Origin: Phytophthora quininea
Taxonomy: Eukaryota; Oomycota; Peronosporomycetes; Peronosporales; Peronosporaceae
Direction: 5' to 3'
DNA: 64,000 nucleotides
Assembly: GCA_011947345.1 (NCBI GenBank)
Contig: JAAVTG010000132.1
Location: 1 to 64,000, forward strand
Part shown: positions 53,220-64,000 of the stretch, one piece after another
Numbering within the stretch: position 1 is the stretch's first letter
Layout of the letters: every line of letters begins with the position of its first letter
The notes under the pieces: model-generated
The model's input: only the letters and a program-made list of their open reading frames with translations
Told to the model about the DNA's origin: nothing
The model's database searches: none
Translations under genes and position numbers: made by a program

Positions 53220-55708
53220 TTGGGTGCTAACGCCGACACTGCCCTTCAAAACAAACCCCGGGGTGTCGTCGAGCAGGCGTATCCGGGGTCATCTCCACCT
53301 CGTCAAGTTGACCGAAACGTAGTCCAGCGGGCATGCCCAGAGCTGGCAGCAACCGCTTTAATACCCTGGAACTCCCATACTGGGCCGCCCACGACTAGAC
53401 AGCCACCTCTGGATTCAATAGGTGGGTCGACCGTACAGCCGCCTGCGACAAGCAAATTACTGGTTTCACCGCATCCCACCGCTGCTCGCAATCTGCCGAG
53501 CATCACATCGGTTTACCGCCAATCTGAGGCATCGGACGCTGCTGACTCCAGCACGCGCAACGAAGCTTCAACACATGTCCTGCGACCCGTAGTTACGTGC
53601 GCTAGCATGGAAAAATTAAAGGCCAATGTGGAAACGTGCCAAGACCTTGTGGAGCGACTCCGAGAGGTTTCTCTTGCTGGAGAAATGTTGAAGTTTGGCG
53701 TCATCTTGCCCGACAGCACTCATCCTACGTCGCGGGGCAACGGAAACGCCACAGAATTTCTGTTGGATATCCCTCTCAAGCACTCACTTTCTGAGTACGT
53801 GCGCCGCTCGGGTATCTCTCTGGTTGCCTTTGTGGAGCTATTTCGAGGTCAACCATCCGGTGATTACCGTCCCAACAAGAACCTAGTTCCGAGTTTGTTG
53901 AGCACAGTCTACAAGGGGTACACGCACCTTGATAAACTCCTGGATATCGAGCGTAGAGGGGCGCAAGTCCGGCTGAAGATCCCGCTTCCTCGTCAGGTCG
54001 GCCGTCCTGCAAACCACGGTTCGGCACGAGAGCGAGTAAGTATTCTTCGCAAGAATATCCGTAAAGAACAAGACGCCGGGCGGTGCCTTGTTCTGGACAT
54101 GGATCTGCTTGAGCACTGGCCTGAAAGCATTATCAGTCCATTCGGGGTGGTAGACAAGGGCGAAGAAGATGCTAGCATCTCCGGTCGCACCATTCACGAC
54201 CGGTCGCACCATTCACGACCTCTCGTTCCCCGAAGGTTCGTCCATCAATGATCTAACCGATCAAGACAGCATTGCAAGACCAGACTACGCTCACTGCGAC
54301 GATGTCGCTACTGAGATTCTGCGAGTAAAACGGGCTCACCACCATTCGGTTATTAAAATCATGGTTGGTGATGTTGCAACGGCCTTCCGCAACATCAGCA
54401 TTCACAGCGAGTGTGTCTATCTGTTCGCGGGACTGATAGAAGAGGACAATGTCCTTGTGATTGAGCTTTATGCACCGTTCGGTTGGACGGGGTCCCCAGG
54501 ATTCAACGAGATTGCGGGTGGGGCGATCACGGCAGCCAATTCAACGCAGCCTACCCATCCGGGTTTTTCAACTACCATTGGGTCGACGACCATATCAACG
54601 TTTCTGTGGATGTTGAAGACTCTTGCAGTAATATCGACCGCTCTCTGCGCTACGCATGACTGCGGTGATGGGAGCCGATGGCATTAATGACAAGAAGTTT
54701 ACCTGCTGGAACACCCGGCAACGAGTGCTCGGTCTGCAATTTGATACAGAGAATGAAACGGTGTCCATGCCAGCGCGGAAAGTAACGAAAGCCCGGCGAA
54801 TTGTTGCTGCCGCCTATGCTGCTTCGGGTCTCACACGCTAGGAGTATCGGTCTCTGCTGGGGAGTCTGAGGCACGTAGCGACTTGCATCCGAGCTGCGAG
54901 ACCGTTTCTTCAGCGGCTGCGCGTACACGAAAGCCAACTGCTACGATTCCAGCGAATCCCGATCTCGGATGACATGAGGCAAGACCTCCGGTGGTGGTGG
55001 CTAGTGCTGCAGACACCTCATCTAAATGGCGTCGCATTTGAGTACTTCAACAATCTACGGAGCGCAGACATTGTCGTCGAGGTTGATGCCTCAGATTTCG
55101 GGCTCTGCGCTCTCAATACCTCAGCCGAGGAGGCACTCACTTACCAATTTTCACCAGAGGAGCAGAACTTTATAGCCTGCTTTAAGGCCGGAGAGGCCAA
55201 TGGCTTCGATATCAATTTCTGCGAGCTCCTTTCATGTGCTTTCGCTGTTCACGCCTGGGGGTCGCGATGGGGTGACAGCGTGCCGACGGGTGGTCGCCCT
55301 TATCATGTGCACTTCCGGATTGACAACACGTCGGCGTTTTCGTGGCAAAACAAATTTGCATGTCAAAATCCTCGCGCACAGGTGCTGATATTGCTCTTGA
55401 GCTGGTGGGAAACGTCATTCTGTCTCCGCTTTTCCGCGTCACACGTTGCCGGGGTTGAAAATGTTCGCTCAGATGCCGGCTCCCGCATCCCAGCTGCCGC
55501 GTCTTACAAATCCCTATTTGATTCGCTAACTCAAGGTTGGACACAGGTATCGCCCGACGTGGATACACTTGGCTTGACGAAGATCTGGCTGCGCATCTCC
55601 GAGCACACTCTGTTGCCGATTCCAGATTTGATCAATACCGTCGAGCCTTCAAAAAGTGGTCAACCTGGACGTCCCAACGCGGAATCCCGGTGTGACTACA
55701 AGATCTAA
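53220..55708 (+). pseudogene. DIRS-type reverse transcriptase and RNase H, Y2
   Basis: Motifs and breaks as at 17164-19652: ESIISPFGVVDKGEED, VGDVATAFRNI, HWVDDHINV, VEVDASDFGLCALN, FRIDNTSAFSW. It is split by the 19-bp duplication, by a T-run shift near 54569 and by a stop at 54839. Confidence 0.75.
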
Positions 55709-55778
55709 CGCTATCAGCTTAAGTTGAGTGCATTTCGGCCTTCATCCTCCACGGGTTCGGTTCTGGCGGACCCATTTT

Positions 55779-56639
55779 GCAGCGACTCAATCGCGGGATC
55801 ACTGCAAGGTGTTCGTCTTTTCTTCGCCGCGTCCGGGGTCGAGTTTCCACTTCCACACCCACACATCCGCATGCTTCTCAAAGGGATTAGTCGCCTCGAT
55901 ACACCCCGAAGGAGTAAGGCTCCGGTGTCCATCGAGATGCTAGAATGCTGCTTCCATATCCTCTCCCTTAGAACTTCATTTGATCAAGCACTTTGGGGGT
56001 TATGTATTTGGCGTTCTTCTTTCTGCGGCAGCGGTCGGAGATAGTGGCGATCACTCGGCGGAAATTCAAGTGGTTTGCTGTACGTGCACAAGATGTAGTA
56101 CTACTGGATACAGAAGGACGGCCAACCATATCTCCGCGTCAGGCCCAATCGGTATGCCTGTGGCTGATTGGATCCAAAATGAACCAAAGGCGGAGATGCT
56201 ACAGCTAGAGTGCTATCAAGATCCGGGCATCCCTTCCTGTATCCGGGGCTCTGATACTCCTTCAATCCCGAAAGGATCTACCAATCGGAATTCCAGCGGC
56301 AGTGTTCATGTCCTGCCAGGGACGACCACCTTTATATCAACAGCAAATATTTCGAAGGCTCTCGAAACTGCAGCCGTCATGACCGGGAAGGACGCCCGCT
56401 GCTTCGGGCCTCACTCTCTTCGTTCCGGTGGCGCGACGCACATGTATCGTGCGGGAACGGATGCTCTCACCATACAGTTTCACGGACGGTGGGTATCTGA
56501 TGCGTTCAAGACCTACACTAGACTGTGCAAGGAATCCGTCGACACGCTGACTGGCCCACGGGGGATTCGACACTGCATTAGTGAAGCTGACGGCATGACC
56601 AAACTTTTGGGGGCACCGCTCTCCAACGGATTGAGCTAA
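55779..56639 (+). pseudogene. DIRS-type tyrosine recombinase, Y2
   Basis: Contains the HSLRSGG box, HGRW and the catalytic YTR as in Y1. One more G in a run near 56611 changes the last residues to KLLGAPLSNGLS. N-terminal portion frameshifted near 55998. Confidence 0.72.
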
Positions 56640-56661
56640 AGTTATTGCATAAGCTTCATTA

Positions 56662-57344
56662 ATGTATCTGTTGTTTGACCCCATAAATATTGTGGAAATA
56701 CCTGTTTTCATGCGACGTAGCTCCTTGTGTTCATTGCAGTTAGTTTCATGGTCATGTGAAGAGCTCTCGCAAATGCTCATTGAGCTTTTGCCTAGTCCGT
56801 CAAAGGTGAGCTACTTTCGACAATTTCTTCTTTGCTGTGGCATTCTGCGAGAACCGCTATTGCTACACACATCGACTGGAGCCACGGCACTGTGTTTCAG
56901 CTTGACTAGGGTGCAGGATTTTGCTTGTAGTCCGAAAATGCCTTCAGTATGTGTGGCATAGTATATTTTAATCATTGTAGCATTGTTGGTTGTATTTTAG
57001 TATGACATGTTACTAACGTTTTGTTTTGTTATTGTGTAGATGTCTACGTTGCGTCGCTCGGTTGTCTACCAGAACCAAGAGGCAATGCCAGACGGGGCCT
57101 CATTTTGTGGGCTCTCCAGCGTGAATAACGCTTTGCAGTGCCGCGATTTCCTGACCCAGAGAGCAATGAGACTCATTCTGGAGCAACTTCGGGCTGACCC
57201 AAGGAGGACCACAGCAGCGAACGCGACGGTGCGTACACGACCCACGCGATACACCGGGCACTTCAGAAGATGGGAAGGCAGTTGGTCTTTCTTAACAAGC
57301 ATTTTAAGCGCGGGTCCAAGGAGCGTGTGTCTAATTATGGTTAG
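56662..57344 (+). pseudogene. Cysteine-protease-like fragment with intron (Y2)
   Basis: Exon 1 56662-56805, intron 56806-57039 (GTGAGC, TACTAAC, TGTGTAG), exon 2 from 57040. The CGLSSVNNAL motif is followed by a frameshift near 57198. Same as 20604-21286. Confidence 0.4.
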
Positions 57345-57365
57345 TAATAATTCTGGGCATATTTG

Positions 57366-58091
57366 TTAAGCTTTTTCAGGTTTTAGACCTTTCGTGCAAA
57401 GTGCATTGCGTAAGTGCAGGAAACTGGGCTTTGTGAGAGTTTTCGTGAAAATGTCTACTATCATTTCTTTTGTATTGCAGTATTGAATTTCAAATTCTTC
57501 TCTTTCCGCTTTTTCTTGTACAAAATGGTATCGGATATCAATGGGTTTGCTTCTACCATGTAGTTCGGGATTGTAGGACAGTTTAATACAACTCTTGTTG
57601 TCTTCGAGGATTGTAATTGCATATGGGCTTTTATGTTTAAGTTCAACTAGAAGTAGTTTAAAGAAAATAACTTCTTGCATGGAGTGACATAGAGCAATGT
57701 GTTCTGCTTCTGATGTGGATAAGACCACGGTGTGATGTTTCTGTGATTACCATGAAAATGGGACTACCACGCATATATGTGATAAATCCCTAACGGATCG
57801 TCTAGTATCAGCGCAGCTCGCATAGTCCGCGTCTGAGTACGCAATGAGATAGTGTTTTGACTCGTATTACTTTAGGTTTTCAATACCATCTAGTGTTGCG
57901 CCGGGATTTTGAGTGCCGTTTAGGTACTTGAGACCACTGACCGCATTCCAGTGAGCGTTTCCGGGATTTACAAGGAATTGGCTTATTTCTCGTTGGTAGT
58001 GGGCAAATCAGGTCTTGTTCCCATCATCAAGTACATAAAGCCACCGACTACCTCTCTGTACGGGATCGCTTCCATTTTATCAATGTTGTCT
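57366..58091 (-). pseudogene. Ty1/Copia pol fragment (Y2)
   Basis: RNase H end (LSTSEAEHIALCHSMQEV, TKEMIVDIFTKTL) with the RT tail PYREVVGGFMYLMMGTRPDL near 58060. Same stops as at 21308-22033. Confidence 0.88.
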
Positions 58092-58486
58092 TGAGACTGT
58101 GGTTTCCTGTCGAGTTGTGGAATGTACACGGAATCGATAGAGATATTGTTTCAAGAACCAACAACCCACTGGAGCGCTTCAATCGCGAGATAAATGCCGC
58201 TATTTCTTCCCCGCTTCCGAATCTACCTGCTTTCGTTGCTATCATCGACATGACTTCCAGACGATATGTTCAGCTTCTACCCGACATTTCAAACAAGCAA
58301 TCCACCGCTCCAACAGGACACGAGATCCAGCTCCCAGTACCTGTCAACGTGCTATCAGTTCCGCGGCAGCGAGCCAGCAACGAACCCCCACCCAATTCGA
58401 CTACAAGAAATGCCAGAAATGATCATGAAGGCAGTGGGCGCCGCCGCAGTCAGCAGACGCGTGTGCCCCCACTCCCATGTTGTTGA
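58091..58486 (+). pseudogene. MULE-type transposase C-terminal fragment (Y2)
   Basis: Same as 22033-22428: DIVSRTNNPLERFNREINAA motif, no catalytic core, abutting the Copia relic. Confidence 0.6.
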
Positions 58487-60775
58487 GCCCGCCGCAGAGC
58501 CGCAAGATCTTCGTGACTTATTCGCGCTTGAGATCAGCACGACACCAAATCCGCTTTGCATTTCAAATATGATGTTAAGATTGTGCGTGTCAGTTATCGT
58601 ATTAATATTATTATGGGTCCTGTTTTGGTTAGGTCTTGCTTCGGGTCTCGGGTCCCGACAAGACCCGAAAACAGGAACAGACCGCACGGTGACCCTAGAA
58701 AACGTCTACCAGGTTTCACCGATATGGACCCCACAAAACATGGTAAAGGCAACTTCAACTTGCACGACACTTCGGCTCAGCAATGACTGCGTTTTGGGAA
58801 AGGTTTTCGTGCCGCAGGAAAAATTCACGTGCTGGCGGTCGTTCCTGAAATGGCATCTGAATCCCCTGTACCACGAGGTCGAAAAATGGGTTTTTAGGTT
58901 GGCGACCTCAATTTTCGAGTTCTTGAAGGGTGAAATGAGCACGTCATCGTGTCTTATTAGACAAAAGCTGTCAATTTCGCTTTATTGGACGTGAAGATGC
59001 GATTAACAGAGCATCAACATGTGTCGAAGAAGTGGTCATCAAGGCAAAGGTGGTGATCATTTCAGCAAAGGCAGTCATTCCGGTGTGTGCTGAAATTTGT
59101 GGCTTGGGAAGACGCGGGTGCTGGAAGAAGGTGGTGCGATTTTGCGCGAGACGTTGAAGCGGATACACAAGAGCACTGAGCACATTATTAGTACTATTGT
59201 CCCGAACTCGGGCGATTGGGCTCTTTCACTGGTTGAGAATTCGATGCCGATTGAGGTTTCTTTCCCGTGGTGACTGTTGCATCAGTTTGCAAGCACGACG
59301 CAAAAGTGCAGCTGGAACGCCCACTAGAACAAGTGGTAAATAAGCAGGAATCGACAGTAAGGAAATTGGAGTAGCACAGCCAACTGTCAACGACTGCAAT
59401 TGGATCTCGCTACGAAGAGTGAAGAAAGCTCCCTGTGCAGGTTTCTACTGCTCCTATATAACAGCGATGGATCCGGTGACACAAGATCTCGAACCAAGGT
59501 CAAGGCTACTGTAGCACTTGCAGAACTGCGTGGACAAGAACTTGGACCCATGAAAGTTAGTTTGACGACAACGATGACAGAAAGCTGTGTCCCAAAAGAC
59601 ACATCTTACACTATGAAATTCAATTTGTTTTCCAGCGTTACCACTGTGCTTACTCAATCGTGCCGTATTGAAATTCAGAGGTTTCGATTTTGCTGCAAGA
59701 TTCTTGAGTGGGGGTTGGCATTCGTCAAACGTGCGGTATTGAAATGGACACTGCAGAACTGCCTAGTGTCGGCTTCGCTAGCGACGTCGGGAGCGTCGAG
59801 CCAAAGTCAATCAATCAAGGCAATTCAACATCACGGAGTATTAGTTGGCTGCAGCTAACCGGACAACATGTTGGAGGAGTACGAAGTTGAGATCTGGTTA
59901 ATGAGTAGCAGCTTGCATTTTGTGGCCCTGTTCACCGATGGGCTTATCATCTTGACAACAATGCTCATTCTTGTATTTTCATAAGTTTTATCTGGAGTTG
60001 GCTGGCAAATCGTAAGATGATTTGCTTATCCTCGTAGTGCGACGGGTACGTTGTACCCCTACAGGAATTAGTTCGGCATTATGTGTCGAACACCAAAAGT
60101 AGGTACTAAGCCAATACAAATTTCATGTGGTCACCAATTATAAATCTGCTGTTTTGTATTTATTCTACAAATTTATAATGTATGCACATGTTATATAAAA
60201 TATAAGGTTCAAAATCTGAATTTATCTACATGTGAAAATTTGGAACGACCAAAACGCATTTTTTGTCTGAGCTGTGTCGGACATTGAGGAAATGGCGGGG
60301 TTGTAGACAGGAAGAATTATCCAAAATCAACCACAAGCCCTCGACCAGGCAGCCACGAAGATGGAGGCCCCCTTGGAGGGATGCCTGTCGCATCGGTGGT
60401 AATTCACGCTATGAGTGGGTGAGAAATGCAGCGGGGCTGTGTAGCGGTGCACGTGCACAAAGGAAGTCGTAGGACTCCCGAGTCTGTCTCTTTATGCGTC
60501 CCGCCTTCGGTTCTATACAAGAACCTAGCACACTCCCGCAACTAGGACTCGCAGAGTCAGTGTCCCTTAAAACAAGGACAACACTAATTAACTGCAAAAA
60601 TAGAACTGAATTCAATTGTTTTATCTGTGCTGTAAATGTATAGACTAAACGATGTGGCATAGTTAATCTAAGAGATATGTAAATGAGTGGTGGAGAGCCA
60701 GATGGCTACAGAATCGAAACTCTACACACCGGTTAAGAGTTTCGTGTAACCTCCAAAGTCAACGCACAGTTATGA
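58487..60775. other. Unrecognised region (Y2)
   Basis: Equivalent of 22429-24717. Weak open frames and an AT-rich stretch (about 59930-60250). One G fewer near 59108 than in Y1 breaks the helical frame seen there. No gene supported. Confidence 0.35.
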
Positions 60776-60895
60776 CTTTCGTGTAACCCCGTTACAAAAG
60801 CTATCTGGAATCTCGGGTTCTTCGGTGACCGCGACTCCAAAATTCGACCGTACCGGCTCCTACGCAAGCAACACGACATTAGTCCAGCGCATCGA

Positions 60896-61165
60896 ATGCG
60901 ACACTCGCGGGTGAGCATTTTGATGGAGTACCTGGAGCAGCTCGTAGCTGAGAATAACATGTTGCCCACTGAAGTAAGCAGAATATCGGATCTTCCTATC
61001 TCGGCTGCCGATGAAGTGTTCGCTGCAGCATTCTCGAGGATGCTCACAAACCTGTACGCAAATAATCCAATCGAGCTGAAGAACTGTCGTGCGGCTCACT
61101 ATACAATCGACTCTGTCAGTATCGTAAGAAATAGCAATGTAATACATGCTTCGTACAGTATTTGA
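60896..61165 (+). CDS. Hypothetical protein fragment (Y2)
   Basis: Same frame as 24840-25109 (MRHSRVSILMEYLEQLVAEN; Ser replaces Leu at position 4). Unrecognised; probably the C-terminal piece of a lost gene. Confidence 0.3.
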   Translation: MRHSRVSILMEYLEQLVAENNMLPTEVSRISDLPISAADEVFAAAFSRMLTNLYANNPIELKNCRAAHYTIDSVSIVRNSNVIHASYSI

Positions 61166-61395
61166 CAGCATCCCGTGCTTCACCAGCGCTGGCGCCCCTC
61201 CTGAGGGCACAGAGACCCAAAGGGGCTACAATAGATGCCTGATATGACCTTGCGGTCGAACAGAAAACACCCCATCTTGAAGTCGCCGCCGTCGCAGCAG
61301 CAGCGTATAGTTGATAGAGTCTTGGCAATTGAGAAGCGCGGTGTACCCATGTATGACCGACCAATCACAACGGGCTATCACAAACGCCGTCATTA

Positions 61396-61565
61396 CATAC
61401 ATTCTGGAAGGACTCGAAGCAGTCGTACTTGGTCTACCAGAACCCGACCACACTCGTCAAGAAACTTGAAAAGGCGATGGATAAAAAGCGAGGATCCGTC
61501 ACCTCTGCAGCAAGGAAATTGACGTCATCACTTTCAGACGGAAGCCAAGAGAAAAAGCATATTGT
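61396..61565 (+). pseudogene. Broken second copy of WLGC gene exon 1 (end of Y2)
   Basis: Same as 25340-25509. The fragment continues across the solo LTR at 61886-61920, restoring ...CATATTGT-ACGTACCAATTC, close to the exon 1/intron 1 border of the real gene. Confidence 0.88.
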
Positions 61566-61885
61566 TGTGATGATGACCTTGAGCACGCAGGCATCTGATG
61601 CAGCTCACCAAAACCGCAGCCAGCCCCTTTAGCAGGATCGGCGTCGTCGCCACCAGAATACGCAGTTGAAGGACGCTTACGCAAGGTCGGCTGTTGGGTT
61701 CGACTTGCGTGCTCAAGTCTACTGCAACAGCAACAGCTCTTCCTGGACGGCCTTGGAGGCCGGCGAGAGCGACTACGAGTTAGTTTAGCAACCTCACTTT
61801 GCAACTTGCTACAAGAGCGACAAGCAACTACCAAATACACGTTAACTTACGGGAGTTCCAGCTCCCAATTCGCGAGCACGTCACA
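61566..61885 (+). repeat. Gypsy-B solo LTR, 320 bp
   Basis: TGTGATGATGACC...CACGTCACA flanked by ATTGT on both sides (61561-61565, 61886-61890), with no internal sequence. The left part carries 5'-LTR bases (GATGACCTTGAGCAC, GGCGTCGTC, CTCACTTTGC, GCTACAAG). The right part from about 61826 carries the 3'-LTR form (AAGCAACTACCAAATACACG). One 3'-type base (GGCCGGCG near 61757) lies within the 5'-type part. Confidence 0.93.
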
Positions 61886-63550
61886 ATTGTACGTACCAAT
61901 TCATTCCACAGCTATTGCTCGTGGTGATTCCCAGATTTGCCAGGAGGTGCGAAACCGATACGCCCGAAGCCTGAGGGGGAATCACGGCAGGCAGCCTCGG
62001 CCGCTCGCGTGAGATCGCAAGTGAAGGAGATACACACAGAGTCAACAGCGACACCACCGTGGAGAAAGCTAAGGACAGATAGAAGCCTGCTCGTACCGCG
62101 GTGCTGTATCCTCCACCTTGCCAAGAGAAATCCACGGACAAGAGGAGTCAAGGCCGAAGGCCGGGCAGAGGATCGTGGGCCCAGCGTTCAGCCCGTCGCG
62201 AACATGGAGACACACGAGAACACATCGGACCACAGTAACCCGGGGATGCCGCAGCGAGTCTCGACGGAGAGCAGCAACACGACGCGGAGGGGCCATCCGC
62301 CAACACGGACGCGACCGGTCGTTACAAAACCACAGGCAACTCAAGATTACGACAGGAGACAATGGCAAGGCCAGGACAAGCAACGATCCCAAAGACTACA
62401 AGGCCAACAAGGAACCCCAGAACCTCACAGAAGTGCGGGAGCACAGTAGAAGAGCAGAGATGCCACTTTCACGGTGGCACAGTGAGGGGATCTCCGCAGG
62501 ATAACGATCAGTGGAGCTCCGGAAATCAAGGTCCCAGTAACGACAACCTGCACCTGATGTGGCACACGCGTGCATAAGAACCCGGCCGGTCGTTCTGTCC
62601 CCACACGCATCCAAGGGCGATCGGACTGAAAGAGACTGAATGCATCACAAACAAAGACTTCTGCGGCACCCGTGTCCGGGACCACGGCCGACAACTTGGT
62701 CACGCTGTGGTGTCAGGTATCGCAGATATCGATGTTGAGCACGCGACGAGAACAAGAACGGTGGCCTGAGCAATACTAGTTCCCGTATCGGGCTACCGGG
62801 AGAAGCAAGAAGACGACAATGCGCCACAGCAAGTACGGGTCGAGTAACTACAGTAGTGATCAAGATACCAAGAGTTCCGCACGCGCTGGCGAGTGACCAA
62901 GTGCGCAACCCACCAAGGGGCACCGACGGTGCCGCACCGTCACTGGTTGCCGCCAACGATGTAAGGGATCCAGCACCCTCCACACGAGGCAATGGATCCG
63001 ACCCGACCAAGGACTGACTGTAAAGCTTCGCCGCACCGATGCTACCCGGTATGACGAGGTATTGACGGGAAACTAAAGCGAGTCACGCGCTCGTGTGTAT
63101 AGTAAGATAGCCACCCTGTTAGCTCCTGCATGTAGGTAGCTCTGGATATGAGTGGCAGAATTGGCCACCGGAGTCGCCGGGTACTACCCGGTCAGCAGGG
63201 CTGATGCCGTGCTCGCCCTGAGCGCTAACCGTTGATAACCGACAAAATAAAATAAAAATAAATCTCAATCTGTCGTCCGTAAGTTTTCCTTGAACTTGTG
63301 TGTTTATCATGTAAACAAACATTTCAGTTACGCTCACGAGGTGATCACAGCCAGCCTTCTCAATCTGTCGTGCATGGCCTCGTTGGAAGACGTGTATGTT
63401 TTTAATGGCCGTAAGTTTCCCACATGTGTGTTCATCATGTAAACAAACATTTCAGTTACGCTCACGAGGTGATCCTTCGATGCGGTACTTTTTGTCCGTT
63501 TCGTTTCTGAGCCGATTCAAGAACGAAACCTGTGGCTGTTCACTGTGAGA
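61886..63550. other. Unit Y leader, unrecognised (Y3), with altered promoter-proximal segment
   Basis: Equivalent of 8577-10112. The last 290 bp differ by the inserted repeat described at 63347-63474. No gene assigned. Confidence 0.4.
63347..63474. repeat. 128-bp imperfect tandem duplication upstream of WLGC copy 3
   Basis: The segment CTCAATCTGTCG...TCACGAGGTGATC, present once in Y1 and Y2, occurs twice here (about 63265-63346 and 63374-63474). The second form is longer, with an extra GCATGGCCTCGTTGGAAGAC block, and its spacer differs. Each form contains a TGTTTATCATGTAAACA-type inverted repeat. It ends 76 bp before the ATG. Confidence 0.85.
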
Positions 63551-64000
63551 ATGGAGTCGCCTAGTAAGGTAGGCGTGGTCGATGACGGCGAAGCTCGAGA
63601 AGTCTTCTTTCCGGAGGGTAATGACCGTCCTTTGCGTCGGAAGTCTTCGTCGCTACAACATCAGCCGTCCGTCGCCCCGAAAAGAGTCCACCCAGTAACA
63701 ACCGACACCGTCGGTGGCGCTCTCGAAAAGATGACTAGCAAGTGCACCAAGCAGAAGGTCAATACCGTGTCTGCTGGCAAAGAACGCGAGAGAAATATTG
63801 TCCTGCAGGTTTCCATTGCTCTAGCATTAATCGTTTGCGTGGCGTGGACATTGTGGCTCATCTTCCTGAATATCGCTCCAAACGGCACTGTGAACCGCGT
63901 TATGAACACGAAGACATTCGACTATGGCTCGTTTTGGTTGTTTATCGACCCGTCGAAGAAGTTGGTAGTGGCTGGTGCGTTCGGGTTGTCAGTTATTGCA
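63551..64000 (+). CDS. WLGC-type LRR membrane protein, copy 3 (5' end only)
   Basis: The first 150 codons of exon 1, identical to copies 1 and 2 except for one substitution (IDPSKKL instead of IDPPKKL, near 63953). The frame is open to the window end, including the first membrane segment and the start of the second. Whether the rest is intact cannot be seen. Confidence 0.85.
   Translation, partial: MESPSKVGVVDDGEAREVFFPEGNDRPLRRKSSSLQHQPSVAPKRVHPVTTDTVGGALEKMTSKCTKQKVNTVSAGKERERNIVLQVSIALALIVCVAWTLWLIFLNIAPNGTVNRVMNTKTFDYGSFWLFIDPSKKLVVAGAFGLSVIA

Larger units (their letters stand above)
51423..56639 (+). mobile_element. DIRS-type retroelement, decayed, Y2 copy
   Basis: Same order as in Y1: gag-like ORF1 (51423-about 52976), RT and RNase H (53220-55708; VDD near 54587; 19-bp duplication at 54182-54219; TAG at 54839) and tyrosine recombinase (about 55779-56639). 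Shared inactivating lesions show it was duplicated after decay. Base substitutions between the copies cluster in ORF1. Confidence 0.8.
44599..61565. repeat. Tandem unit Y2 (about 17.0 kb)
   Basis: Second copy of unit Y. The main differences from Y1 are scattered substitutions (for example near 51346, 51730, 51902, 51942 and 51963), about 33 extra bases in the TTAA-flanked element, and single-base indels including the A run that keeps the WLGC gene open here. Confidence 0.93.
61886..64000. repeat. Tandem unit Y3 (start only)
   Basis: Matches 8577-10579 of Y1. It differs by a few substitutions (for example near 62110, 62131 and 62168), the extra G shared with Y2 near 62490, and a 128-bp insertion at 63347-63474. 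Cut by the window end. Confidence 0.92.

Noticed and set aside
1..64000. CRISPR array, prophage or bacterial operon
   Set aside because: Repeats are large transposons and a tandem unit, introns are present, and no cas, phage or Shine-Dalgarno context exists.
44599..64000. Unit Y as a single giant transposon with LTR-like ends
   Set aside because: The repeated 320-bp ends belong to Gypsy-B with its own ATTGT duplication; Y itself has no terminal repeats beyond the stray gene fragment.

Overview
The window looks like nuclear DNA of an oomycete, most likely a Phytophthora-like plant pathogen. The evidence is a multi-exon membrane leucine-rich-repeat gene ending in a WLGC motif, a fragment of a Crinkler (CRN) effector N-terminus with an LFLGK motif, short introns (56-70 nt, GTACGT donors), and an almost continuous cover of Ty3/Gypsy, DIRS-type, Copia and MULE remnants. 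There are no bacterial operons, rRNA, tRNA or CRISPR features.

Layout: the window is a very large tandem repeat. A 17-kb host segment (unit Y) occurs as Y1 (8577-25509), Y2 (44599-61565) and the start of Y3 (61886-64000). Y1 and Y2 are separated by a degenerate Ty3/Gypsy chromovirus, Gypsy-B (25510-44598, 320-bp 3' LTR, ATTGT target duplication). A young 14,213-bp minus-strand Ty3/Gypsy element, Gypsy-A (28776-42988, two 821-bp LTRs, CCAT target duplication), is inserted into the Gypsy-B integrase gene. The right part of an identical nest occupies 1-8576, so position 1 matches 36019 and the period is about 36.02 kb. Between Y2 and Y3 the whole nest is reduced to a solo Gypsy-B LTR (61566-61885) that mixes 5'-LTR and 3'-LTR marker bases.

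Unit Y, in order (Y1 coordinates): an unrecognised GC-rich leader; the WLGC/LRR membrane gene (10113-12656; frameshifted in Y1, intact in Y2, 5' part only in Y3); a truncated CRN fragment; a 753-bp inverted-repeat element flanked by TTAA; a zinc-finger-like fragment; a decayed tyrosine-recombinase (DIRS-type) retroelement (about 15.3-20.6 kb); a spliced cysteine-protease-like fragment; a Copia fragment on the minus strand; a MULE transposase tail; several unrecognised stretches; and a 200-bp broken copy of exon 1/intron 1 of the WLGC gene, inside which Gypsy-B landed.

Gypsy-A is the most notable object. It has gag, a possible -1 frameshift site leading into zinc knuckles, protease, RT, RNase H, a second RNase H, integrase and a chromodomain on the minus strand. 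Between integrase and 3' LTR it carries a spliced plus-strand (antisense) gene of roughly 1,180 codons, with a coiled coil, a long Ser/Pro/Ala-rich middle and a globular C-terminus that I do not recognise.

Many differences between the copies are single-base homopolymer indels, so some frameshifts may be assembly errors. Others (substitutions, a 51-nt palindrome, a 128-bp duplication) look genuine.
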